Source: Antarcticimicrobium sediminis (GTDB taxonomy: Bacteria; Pseudomonadota; Alphaproteobacteria; Rhodobacterales; Rhodobacteraceae). Taken from it: DNA of 64,000 nucleotides. Every line of letters starts with the position of its first letter. Position 1 is the stretch's first letter. The notes under the pieces are model-generated. The model was not told where the DNA came from, ran no database searches, and saw nothing but the letters and a program-made list of their open reading frames with translations. The stretch covers positions 1-64,000 of the forward strand of contig NZ_SMFP01000018.1 in NCBI RefSeq assembly GCF_004348975.1, in the 5' to 3' direction. A program made the translations under genes and the position numbers. Positions 15,869 through 23,509 of this stretch are shown here, in pieces.

Positions 15869-17185
15869 ATGAACTTTATCGCAAACCTCTGCGCACTGAT
15901 CGCAGCGCCGCGCCCCCTGAGCGCGGCGGAACGCGCCGCCGCCCTAACTTCCTTTGAGGATACGCTGGCCGTGACCTATGCTGGTTGGGGAGAGGCCTCA
16001 ACCGCCGCCGCGCGTCGCGTCTTTGCCGGAGCCACTGCCCCTCTTCTTGATGGAGCAAAAGCACTCAGCCCGGAACATGCAGCCCTGATACATGGCATTG
16101 CCGGTCACGCGCTGGACTATGATGATGTGCATCTGACCTCGGTGACCCATCCCAGCGTGGTGCTGGTGCCCGCCTTGATGGCGCTGACCGCGTCCCGCCC
16201 AGACCTGACGCCCCGCCTGATCGACGCCTATGCCGTCGGTCTTGGCACCAACATCGCGCTGGGTCAGGCGCTGGGGTTTGGCCATTACGATCGCGGCTGG
16301 CATGCGACATCGACCATCGGCCCGCTCGCAGGGGCTGCGGCGCTGGCCCATTTGCTTGGGTTTGACGACTCGACCACCCGCAGCGCGCTCGCGCTCGCTG
16401 CCGCGCAAGCCGGCGGGGTCCAGCAGAACTTCGGGACCCAAGCGAAACATGTTCAAGCCGGACAGGCCGCCGCTGCCGCCCTGCGCGCAGCCCAGTTGGC
16501 AGAGGCCGGGGTTGATGGCAGTCAGGACATCTTTGGCCCGCGCGGGTTTTTCGACCTCTACGGCGGTATCACGCCGGGGACCCTGCCGGATCACGTCGCC
16601 CCTGATACCTTGTCGGTATCACGCAAGCTGTTTCCCTGCTGCTACCTAACCCACCGGATGATCGCCGCCGCATTGGAGGCGAGGATCGCTCTGCCTGATG
16701 GGGTGCCCAACGATGCGCGCATCATGGTTCAGGTGCCCTATGGTGGAATGCGCCCGCTGCAAGTGACTGACCCGCAGACCGGAGCGCAGGCCAAATTTTG
16801 CGCCGCCTATTGTGTCGCAACGGCGCTGGCGCAGGGCCGGGTCGGGCTGGCGGATTTCAAAGATGACGCCGTGCGTCGACGCGACCTGCGCCGGATCATG
16901 GCGCAAGTCGAAACCATCGAGGATCCGCTGGCGGGGGATATGCCCATCGGCATTGACCACGGCAGTGTCCGGCTCCGCATTACCGCAGCCGGTCGCACTT
17001 TGGCGGAAGCCGAGGCCATACATTACCCCGGCGCCCCCGATGCTCCCGCAACGCCCGAAGCCTTTGAAGCCAAGCTCACGGACTGCCTCACCATCTGGCA
17101 GCACGAGACCGGGCAAACCCTGACCCCGGCCAGCTTCCGCAGGGATCTGCGCGCCCGCTTTGCCCCTGACATGATGACGGCCTGA
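15869..17185 (+). CDS. MmgE/PrpD family protein
   Basis: About 438 residues with the MmgE/PrpD fold markers: HALDYDDVHLTSVTHPSVVLVPAL in the helical domain, YDRGWHATSTIGPLAGAAA with the conserved His, and KLFPCCYLTHRMI. The family includes 2-methylcitrate dehydratase, cis-aconitate decarboxylase and iminodisuccinate epimerase, so the reaction here may be dehydration, decarboxylation or isomerisation of a branched di- or tricarboxylic acid. The ATG at 15869 has a GGGAGGG site seven bases upstream; the ATG at 15854 and the start at 15833 are less favoured. It leads the rightward operon with an acyl-CoA dehydrogenase, a TRAP transporter and a CoA-transferase. Confidence 0.85.
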   Translation: MNFIANLCALIAAPRPLSAAERAAALTSFEDTLAVTYAGWGEASTAAARRVFAGATAPLLDGAKALSPEHAALIHGIAGHALDYDDVHLTSVTHPSVVLVPALMALTASRPDLTPRLIDAYAVGLGTNIALGQALGFGHYDRGWHATSTIGPLAGAAALAHLLGFDDSTTRSALALAAAQAGGVQQNFGTQAKHVQAGQAAAAALRAAQLAEAGVDGSQDIFGPRGFFDLYGGITPGTLPDHVAPDTLSVSRKLFPCCYLTHRMIAAALEARIALPDGVPNDARIMVQVPYGGMRPLQVTDPQTGAQAKFCAAYCVATALAQGRVGLADFKDDAVRRRDLRRIMAQVETIEDPLAGDMPIGIDHGSVRLRITAAGRTLAEAEAIHYPGAPDAPATPEAFEAKLTDCLTIWQHETGQTLTPASFRRDLRARFAPDMMTA

Positions 17186-17214
17186 GACGGAACCAGAAAT
17201 CGGAACGAAGACAA

Positions 17215-18402
17215 ATGACCCAGACAGATGACATGCCGATCTCCGTTGAAATCGGAGAAGATTACCCCGAAATTCGTGATGCGGTGCGCAAGGTCTGTGC
17301 CCCCTTTGACGGCCCCTATTGGCAAAAGCTGGAAGAAACTGACAGCTATCCCAGCGAATTTGTCGAGGCCCTGACAGCCAGCGGTTTTCTCGCCGTTTTG
17401 ATCCCCGAAGCCTTTGGCGGTTCTGGTTTGCCGTTGCGCGCGGCGTCGGTGATCCTTGAAGAAATTCATGCGATGGGCGGCAACGCCGGGGCATGCCACG
17501 CGCAGATGTACATCATGGGCACCCTGCTGCGGCATGGGTCAGAGGACCAGAAACAGCAATATTTGCCCGCAATCGCCAGTGGTGAGCTGCGGTTGCAGGC
17601 CTTTGGTGTGACCGAGCCCACCACCGGATCGGACACCACGCAACTGCGCACCCGCGCGGTACGAGAGGGTGATGAATATGTCATCAACGGACAAAAGGTC
17701 TGGACCAGCCGGGCGCTTTATTCCGATCTGATGCTGTTGCTGGCCCGAACCACACCGGCGGATCAGGTCGCACGCAAAACCGACGGGCTCTCGGTCTTTC
17801 TGGTCGATATGCGCAAGGCCCGCGGCAATGGGCTGGAGATCCGGCCGATCAAGGCAATGGTGAACCACAACACCACCGAGATCTACTTCGACAACCTGCG
17901 CATTCCCGCCTCCAGCCTGATCGGCGAAGAGGGCAAGGGGTTCAAATATATCCTCGACGGGATGAATGCCGAACGCACGCTGGTCGCCTCGGAATGCTTG
18001 GGCGACGCCCGCTGGTTCATCGACACGGCCACCCGCTATGCCAACGAACGCGTGGTTTTCGGCAAACCGATTGGCACCAATCAAGGGGTACAGTTCCCTA
18101 TTGCCCGCGCCTATGCCGAAATGCGCGCGGCCGAAATGGTGCTGCGCCGCGCTTGTGCGCTGTTCGACGCAGGACAGCCCTGCGGCGAAGATGCGAATAT
18201 GGCAAAACTGCTGCTTTCCGAAGCCTCGTGGCATGCCGGCGAGGCCTGCCTGCAGACCCACGGCGGCTTCGGCTATGCCTGCGAATATAACGTAGAGCGC
18301 AAATGGCGTGAGACGCGGCTGTATCAGATTGCACCGATCTCCTCGAACCTGATCCTGGCCTATCTGGGCCAGCACGTTCTGGGTATGCCGCGCTCATACT
18401 GA
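17215..18402 (+). CDS. acyl-CoA dehydrogenase family protein (atypical active site)
   Basis: Flavoprotein of the acyl-CoA dehydrogenase family, 395 residues. FAD/substrate regions are clear: AFGVTEPTTGSDTTQLRTRA, INGQKVWTSRA, and the C-terminal THGGFGYACEYNVERKWRETRLYQI. After that helix, where most members have Y-E-G-T with the catalytic Glu, this protein reads APISSNLILAYLGQHVLG. The usual base is therefore absent or relocated. It sits 29 bases after the MmgE/PrpD gene and before dctP. It may oxidise a methyl-branched dicarboxylyl-CoA. The start could also be the in-frame ATG at 17233. Confidence 0.85.
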   Translation: MTQTDDMPISVEIGEDYPEIRDAVRKVCAPFDGPYWQKLEETDSYPSEFVEALTASGFLAVLIPEAFGGSGLPLRAASVILEEIHAMGGNAGACHAQMYIMGTLLRHGSEDQKQQYLPAIASGELRLQAFGVTEPTTGSDTTQLRTRAVREGDEYVINGQKVWTSRALYSDLMLLLARTTPADQVARKTDGLSVFLVDMRKARGNGLEIRPIKAMVNHNTTEIYFDNLRIPASSLIGEEGKGFKYILDGMNAERTLVASECLGDARWFIDTATRYANERVVFGKPIGTNQGVQFPIARAYAEMRAAEMVLRRACALFDAGQPCGEDANMAKLLLSEASWHAGEACLQTHGGFGYACEYNVERKWRETRLYQIAPISSNLILAYLGQHVLGMPRSY

Positions 18403-18508
18403 ACCGATCACACATTCATTGAACTGATACCGTCGCACGCCGCTCTGCCCCGGTGCGCACGGAACTCGCCCCGCAGGGGTGGAAGGGTAGACAGGGAGGA
18501 GAAAGACC

Positions 18509-19552
18509 ATGACCAAGACAACACAAACCCGGCGCGGGTTTCTTGCGCTCTCAACCGCTACGCTGGGGGTAATGGCCGCCCCGGCGCTGGTTCGAGCACA
18601 AAGCGAGCAGGTCATCAAGATCGCCTACAATCTGCCCGAGCACCATGCCACGGGCACCTATTTCGAGACGCTGGCGAAGGAAATCGCTGCCCGCACCGCC
18701 GAGACCTCGGTCAAGCTGGTGCCGCAGACCTTCCCCGATGGGCAGCTCTACAACGATACCCAACTGCCAGATGCCATTTCCACCGGCGCAACCCATATCG
18801 GACAGGTTAACCTGGGATTCATGGCCGGGCGTGATGCGCAACTTATGCGAGTCTGGGCGATGCCGTTTCTCTATGACACCTGGGAAGCGGAATGGGCCGC
18901 CGAAGACAGCCCGGCGATGCGCAACGCCTTTGCCACCCAGCTGGCAAAGTACGATCACCAGATGCTGGGTTGGATGGCCTATGGCACGGTAGAGATCTAC
19001 ACCAATTCGCCGGTGCGGCTGCCATCGGACATGCAGGGCCTCAAGATGCGCTCCTTCGGGCTGGACGCCACCCAGCTGCTCAGCACGCTCGGGGCATCGC
19101 CCGTCACCATGAGTTCGCAGGAAGTCTATCAGGCGATGCAGCGCGGCACCATCGACGGCTGTCTGACCGGGCCGTCCTCGGTGCTTAGCCGCAAGCTGTT
19201 CGAGGTTACGAAATACGGCACCAACGTCGCCATGATGCGCCTGCCTTTCGTCGCCTCGGCCTCGAAGATGTGGTGGGACATGCTGCCCGAAGACGTGAAG
19301 ACCGCAGTGGGAGAGGCCGCGATGGTTGCCCAGAAAGCCTCGCGCGATCAAGGCAAGGCCGACAGCGAACGCGTTGCCGACCGGCTGCGAGAGGCCGGAG
19401 TCGATGTGGCAGACCTGACACCGGAAGAGCGCAAGGCCTGGGGCGAAGCCGCAGCTCCTCTGCTAGCAGACTATAAGGCCAAGACCGGTGAGGCCGGGGC
19501 TGACATCCTCGCCGCCGTGGCCGCGGCCAATGCCGCCCACCCTGCCAGCTGA
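18509..19552 (+). CDS. dctP: TRAP transporter binding protein (DctP family)
   Basis: Periplasmic binding protein of a TRAP transporter, 347 residues. The N-terminus is a Tat-type signal (TRRGFLALSTATLGVMAAPALVRA). Mature features match DctP: YFETLAKEIAARTA, VKLVPQTFPDGQLYND, LKMRSFGLDATQLLSTLGASPV with the conserved Arg that clamps the ligand carboxylate, and SSQEVYQAMQRGTIDG. A GGGAGGAG site precedes the ATG. It is followed by two hairpins, then dctQ and dctM. The ligand should be the carboxylate degraded by the surrounding CoA enzymes. Confidence 0.92.
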   Translation: MTKTTQTRRGFLALSTATLGVMAAPALVRAQSEQVIKIAYNLPEHHATGTYFETLAKEIAARTAETSVKLVPQTFPDGQLYNDTQLPDAISTGATHIGQVNLGFMAGRDAQLMRVWAMPFLYDTWEAEWAAEDSPAMRNAFATQLAKYDHQMLGWMAYGTVEIYTNSPVRLPSDMQGLKMRSFGLDATQLLSTLGASPVTMSSQEVYQAMQRGTIDGCLTGPSSVLSRKLFEVTKYGTNVAMMRLPFVASASKMWWDMLPEDVKTAVGEAAMVAQKASRDQGKADSERVADRLREAGVDVADLTPEERKAWGEAAAPLLADYKAKTGEAGADILAAVAAANAAHPAS

Positions 19553-19557
19553 CCAAA

Positions 19558-19653
19558 GGGGGCGTGGCAATGCGCCCCCGGGTGTTGTCGTGGCCAGGCC
19601 CGTTGTCGGCCCTCCGACCGGTGCTCCGGCACTGGTCGGAGTCCTTCTTTTTT
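19558..19653 (+). terminator. tandem hairpins between dctP and dctQ, second terminator-like
   Basis: GGGGGCG/CGCCCCC (19558-19564 with 19573-19579) forms a first hairpin right after the dctP stop. A second, CTCCGACC...GGTCGGAG (19612-19641), is followed by TCCTTCTTTTTT, the form of an intrinsic terminator. Being inside the operon, it probably gives partial termination so that more binding protein than permease is made. Confidence 0.75.
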
Positions 19654-19665
19654 GATGAGGTCCCC

Positions 19666-20169
19666 ATGCTCCGAATAACGCAGGCATTGGCGATGGTGCA
19701 AAACGCCATTCTGGCCCTTTCGGCGATGGCGCTATTCGCGCTGCCGCTGATCACGGCCTATGACGTGACGCTGCGCTATCTGTTCCATGCGCCCACAATC
19801 TGGGCCACCGAAATCTCAATCTATCTGCTGCAGTTCGCGGTCTTCATGACGCCGGGTGCGCTGCTGGCCGACGGCAACCACCTGCGCGTGAGCTTCTGGA
19901 TCGAGACCCGCACCGGCCTGACCCGCCGCATCGCCGAGACGGTAACCGCCTTGGCGATCCTGCCCTATGCGGCGATCCTGATCTGGTTCGGCACCTCTTA
20001 CACCTTGCGCGCCTTCGACAGGGGCATGTTGTCGCCGACACTGCTGCAGGTGCCGCTCTGGATCGCCTATGCGCTGATCCCACTGGGCGGTGCATTGTTG
20101 GTGCTGGGGGTTGTTCTGAAAAGCTTGACGCTCTGGGGCGAACAGGACAAGGCGGAGGCCCGCGCATGA
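19666..20169 (+). CDS. dctQ: TRAP transporter small permease (DctQ family)
   Basis: Small membrane subunit, about 167 residues with four membrane segments. Typical DctQ phrases are AYDVTLRYLF, then PTIWATEISIYLLQFAVFMTPGALLADGNHLRVSFW. I chose the ATG at 19666, which lies after the terminator-like hairpin; the open frame reaches back to 19564 but that part would read through the hairpins. The stop overlaps the dctM ATG by four bases (20166-20169), coupling the two membrane subunits. Confidence 0.88.
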   Translation: MLRITQALAMVQNAILALSAMALFALPLITAYDVTLRYLFHAPTIWATEISIYLLQFAVFMTPGALLADGNHLRVSFWIETRTGLTRRIAETVTALAILPYAAILIWFGTSYTLRAFDRGMLSPTLLQVPLWIAYALIPLGGALLVLGVVLKSLTLWGEQDKAEARA

Positions 20170-21455
20170 TTTCCGGTTCCATTGTTGCGATCCTGCTTGG
20201 CGTGCTGCTGGGCTGCCTCGTGGCCGGGGTGCCAATCGCCTTTTCGCTGGGCCTGGCCGGGGCTGCGACCATCGCGTCGGCCTCTGGCCTGCCGTTTCTC
20301 GTGCAAATTCCGCTAACGCTGCAACGGGCATTGGCCGATCCGGTGATCCTCGCCGTGCCGATGTATATCCTGATGGGAGAGATCCTGTATCGCGGAAAGG
20401 TCGGCCAGCAACTGTTTGACGTGGCCAACGCCTGGGTGGGTCGGCTTCGCGGCGGCACCGGTGTTTCCGCCGTGACGGCTTTTACCTTCTTCGCCGCTAT
20501 CGTTGGCTCTTCCATGGCATCGGTCCTGACCATCGGGCGCATCGCGATCCCTGAGATGGAAAAGGCCGGCTATCCCAAACGACTGAGTTACGGGCTTTCA
20601 GTGGTTGGCGGATCTTTGGGCATCCTGATCCCGCCCTCGATTCCGCTGATCATCTATGCGTCTCTTGCCTCGGTGTCGCCGGCCCAGTTGTTCCTGGCCG
20701 GGTTGCTTCCCGGGTTGCTGGTCGCTGCGCTGCTATCGGTCTGGGCAATGCTTGCCGCGCCGCCGCCCAATACCATCGAAACCGCCCCTTGGTCGGGCAA
20801 GCACGCATTGAAGGTAACCCTGCGCGCGCTGCCTGATCTGGCGCTGCCGGTCGTGGTGCTGGGGGGCATTTATCTGGGCATCTATACCCCAACCGAGGCC
20901 GCGGGCATCGGCGTGGTTCTGGCCTTGCTGCTGACGGTGGTCCTGCGCCGGAGCCTCAGCCTGCGCGATCTTCCCGAGGTGATGATCAGCGCCACTCGCC
21001 ATTCCGCGGGATTGCTTGCCATCATGGTCGGTGCGTTGGTGCTGGGATCCGCACTGACCCTGATCGGCCTGCCCCAGTTTCTGGCAAAACAGGTGATGGA
21101 AGCCGGCGTTGCCCCTTGGGTCGTGCTGCTGATCATGAACCTGGCTTGGGTGGTCCTTGGGTGTTTCCTCGAAGTGATCTCGATCATCCTGATCACCGTC
21201 CCGGTCTTCGTCCCGGTTGCCGTTGCGCTCGGGTTCGACCCGCTGTGGTTCGGCATCTTGATGGTGATCAACATGGAGCTGGCGGTGATCACCCCGCCAC
21301 TGGGTATGAATCTTTTCGCCCTCAAGGCGATCCTGCCAGAGGAGCGGATCGAGACCATCATCCGCTCCGCTCTCCCCTCGTTGCTCATCGTGCTGACCGT
21401 GCTGACGCTGGTTTGGTTCTTTCCCGAAATTGCGCTGGTCCTGACGCGGCTTTGA
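20166..21455 (+). CDS. dctM: TRAP transporter large permease (DctM family)
   Basis: Large membrane subunit, 429 residues with about 11-12 membrane segments. Family motifs include VAGVPIAFSLGLAG, VPMYILMGEIL, GGSLGILIPPSIPLIIYASLASVSPAQLFLAGLLPG, YTPTEAAGIGVVLALLL and the C-terminal VITPPLGMNLFALKAI. Together with DctQ and DctP it imports a carboxylate using the sodium gradient. It is followed 29 bases later by a CoA-transferase gene with a strong ribosome-binding site, consistent with uptake then activation. Confidence 0.93.
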   Translation: MISGSIVAILLGVLLGCLVAGVPIAFSLGLAGAATIASASGLPFLVQIPLTLQRALADPVILAVPMYILMGEILYRGKVGQQLFDVANAWVGRLRGGTGVSAVTAFTFFAAIVGSSMASVLTIGRIAIPEMEKAGYPKRLSYGLSVVGGSLGILIPPSIPLIIYASLASVSPAQLFLAGLLPGLLVAALLSVWAMLAAPPPNTIETAPWSGKHALKVTLRALPDLALPVVVLGGIYLGIYTPTEAAGIGVVLALLLTVVLRRSLSLRDLPEVMISATRHSAGLLAIMVGALVLGSALTLIGLPQFLAKQVMEAGVAPWVVLLIMNLAWVVLGCFLEVISIILITVPVFVPVAVALGFDPLWFGILMVINMELAVITPPLGMNLFALKAILPEERIETIIRSALPSLLIVLTVLTLVWFFPEIALVLTRL

Positions 21456-21484
21456 TCCGCTGCCCGGACCAACAGGAGGTTCTC

Positions 21485-22645
21485 ATGTCAACTACCCCCA
21501 CCCGCCCCGATCAGCCTCTCGCCGGATTCCGGGTGATCGAGATCGGGCACTCGGTTGCCGCCCCTTTCTGTGGTCAGGTGCTCGCTGATCTGGGCGCAGA
21601 GGTAATTAAAATCGAAAATCCAGACGGCGGCGATGATGCCCGCCACTGGGGGCCCCCCTTTGTGGGCGGAACGGCCGCCACCTTCCACAGCTTGAACCGG
21701 AACAAGCGCTGCATGGCCGTGAACCTCAAGAACGAGGAAGAGCGCGCGGAGTTCGAGGCGCTGATTGGCGACAGCGACGTGCTGGTACAGAATATGCGGC
21801 CCGGGCTGATGGAGCGCTACGGGCTGGGAGCCGACGACCTTTGCGCCAGATTTCCCCGGCTGATATGCTGCAATCTCGGCGCCTACGGTGATGTTGGGCC
21901 GCTGAATCGCCACACCGGATATGACCCGCTGATGCAGGCCTTTTCCGGCATCATGTCGGTCACGGGCGAACCCGGTCGCCCGCCGGTACGGGTAGGCCCG
22001 TCGATCATCGACCAAGGCACCGGCATGTGGTGCGTGATCGGCATCCTCTCGGCGTTGATTGGCCGCGCGGCGAACGGGCACGGCTGCCGCGTCGACACAT
22101 CCTTGTTCGAGACGGGGCTCAGCTGGATGACGGTTCCGATCGGCAATGCCGTTGCCTCGGGAAAGGAGCCGGGCAAGAGCGGCTCGGAAACCCCGATGCT
22201 TGCTCCATACCGCGCCTATATGGCGCAAGATCGGCACATCATCATCGCCGCTGGCAACAACAACCTGTTCCGCCGACTGGCCGAAACACTGGGTCATCCC
22301 GAATGGTCCAAAGATCCACGCTACGCCGCCAATGCCGAGCGTGTCGCCAACCGCGAGGCCCTGAATGCAATGATCGAGGCGGTGGTACGGACCCGCCCCT
22401 CTGCCCACTGGATGGAAGCGCTCGACGCCGTCGGCGTCCCCTGCGCCCCGGTCCATCAGGTGAGTGAGGTTCTGGCCCATCCCCAGACCAAGGCGCTAGA
22501 GATGATCCTGCCCTCGGGGGATCCGAACCTCGGTCTGGTGGCAACGCCCCTGCGTTTCGACGGAACACGCCCGCCACTGCGCAGCCTTGCTCCCAAGCAG
22601 GATCGAGAAAACGAGCCCGCGGCCACGGTGTCAAAGGCAGAGTAA
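21485..22645 (+). CDS. CaiB/BaiF-type (family III) CoA-transferase
   Basis: Family III CoA-transferase, 386 residues, of normal length. Seen: N-terminal FRVIEIGHSVAAPFCGQVLADLGAEVIKIE, HWGPPFVGG, LNRNKRCMAVNLK, GYDPLMQAFSGIMSVTGE and GPSIIDQGTGMW, the last carrying the catalytic Asp. A perfect AGGAGGT site lies before the ATG at 21485; the frame extends upstream inside dctM but without support. As the last gene of the TRAP operon it probably activates the imported dicarboxylate by CoA transfer from succinyl-CoA or acetyl-CoA, supplying the dehydrogenase, hydratase and lyase. Confidence 0.92.
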   Translation: MSTTPTRPDQPLAGFRVIEIGHSVAAPFCGQVLADLGAEVIKIENPDGGDDARHWGPPFVGGTAATFHSLNRNKRCMAVNLKNEEERAEFEALIGDSDVLVQNMRPGLMERYGLGADDLCARFPRLICCNLGAYGDVGPLNRHTGYDPLMQAFSGIMSVTGEPGRPPVRVGPSIIDQGTGMWCVIGILSALIGRAANGHGCRVDTSLFETGLSWMTVPIGNAVASGKEPGKSGSETPMLAPYRAYMAQDRHIIIAAGNNNLFRRLAETLGHPEWSKDPRYAANAERVANREALNAMIEAVVRTRPSAHWMEALDAVGVPCAPVHQVSEVLAHPQTKALEMILPSGDPNLGLVATPLRFDGTRPPLRSLAPKQDRENEPAATVSKAE

Positions 22646-22821
22646 ATTCGGCCATCGTCGCAGCGATCGTGAAACATCACTGGAGGGCCCGCACACTTGG
22701 ACTGGCACCGTAAAGTTAACCAGCCATGCACAAAAACTTGACCGGCTCCGGTGTTCAGGCGACTTCGAGGTGAGCGATGTCGCGCCACGCATCCATGGTC
22801 GCGGCGCGGATTTCGCGAAAG

Positions 22822-22867
22822 GGAGTTGTCACGTTAAGCGGGTCGCGATTGCCTGCTCTCTGATTGC
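22822..22867 (+). repeat. 46-bp repeat, copy 2
   Basis: Matches the reverse complement of 12847-12892 with two differences. Together the copies are an inverted pair bracketing the divergent dicarboxylate locus, which fits mobilisation or rearrangement of that block. Confidence 0.65.
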
Positions 22868-22907
22868 TACGTAGGTCACGGCGATTCAGACACCTTCCAT
22901 CAGCTAA

Positions 22908-23117
22908 AAGCGGCACCGGTTCCCGCCCTCGATCATCGCCCACGCGGTCTGGCTGTATGTCCGGTTCAATCTGAGCCTGCGTGAGGTCAAGGAGATGCTG
23001 ACCGAACGTGGCATCGACGTGTCCTAGAAACCGTTCGGCACTGGACGGCCAAATTCGGGCCGCAGACCGCGAGGAACCTGCGGCGCCGCCGCGCAGCCCT
23101 GACCATTCGCTACCACC
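22908..23117 (+). pseudogene. IS6-family transposase N-terminal relic
   Basis: The frame reads KRHRFPPSIIAHAVWLYVRFNLSLREVKEMLTERGIDVS, the N-terminal domain of IS6-family transposases. A one-base loss in the codon after DVS (at 23025) shifts the frame. The sequence then continues as ETVRHWTAKFGPQTARNLRRRRA in the next frame. The catalytic domain is missing. Confidence 0.75.
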
Positions 23118-23509
23118 GGATGGAAGCTCTTCGCGCGTGGAAAGTCGCCGCCAACATCGCCTGAGGCCTGCATCAACGGCGCTGACCGCCACTCCTTCGA
23201 TTATGCGCGTGATTTGATAGTGATGCAAGCCGACAGCAGGTTCGGTAGGGGCCCATGACGCGCCCTGCATCAGCGTTTCCGCCATGACCTGCTCCTTCTG
23301 CGCATCCGTGAACTATGCATGAAGGCATGCATTTCCGTTCGTCTCCCAGCCAGGGATTCGTTACAGAAAGCGCTAGCCAAATTCGGGGGCGTTCTCGGAG
23401 ACCACAATTTACTAAGTGTACTATGCTAATTGACTAAATATAATAAGTATAGGTATCTTAAGCTTGACCCGAGCGAATGCTCACATCTACATAATTAGGA
23501 GGAGAGCTT

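Larger units (their letters stand above)
22646..23509. other. insertion-sequence graveyard
   Basis: About 860 bases without an intact gene. It holds an IS6-like end candidate near 22690-22720 (GGCACCGTAAAGTTAACC), the second copy of the 46-bp repeat (22822-22867), a decayed IS6 transposase (22908-23117) and an AT-rich leader (23400-23465) before the flavin monooxygenase gene. A minus-strand frame ending at 22755 reads NVTTPFREIRAATMDAWRDIAHLEVA and may be the tail of a lost gene. Confidence 0.5.

Noticed and set aside
17539-18375. 278-residue minus-strand frame opposite the acyl-CoA dehydrogenase
   Set aside because: Shadow of a conserved gene; no recognisable motif and a composition typical of the reverse frame of a GC-rich gene.
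21488-22480. 330-residue minus-strand frame opposite the CoA-transferase
   Set aside because: Shadow frame without start signal; the plus strand has catalytic motifs and a perfect ribosome-binding site.
22755-23285. 176-residue minus-strand frame across IS6 debris
   Set aside because: It runs through a decayed IS6 transposase on the other strand, so it cannot be one ancestral gene; only its last 30 codons look protein-like.
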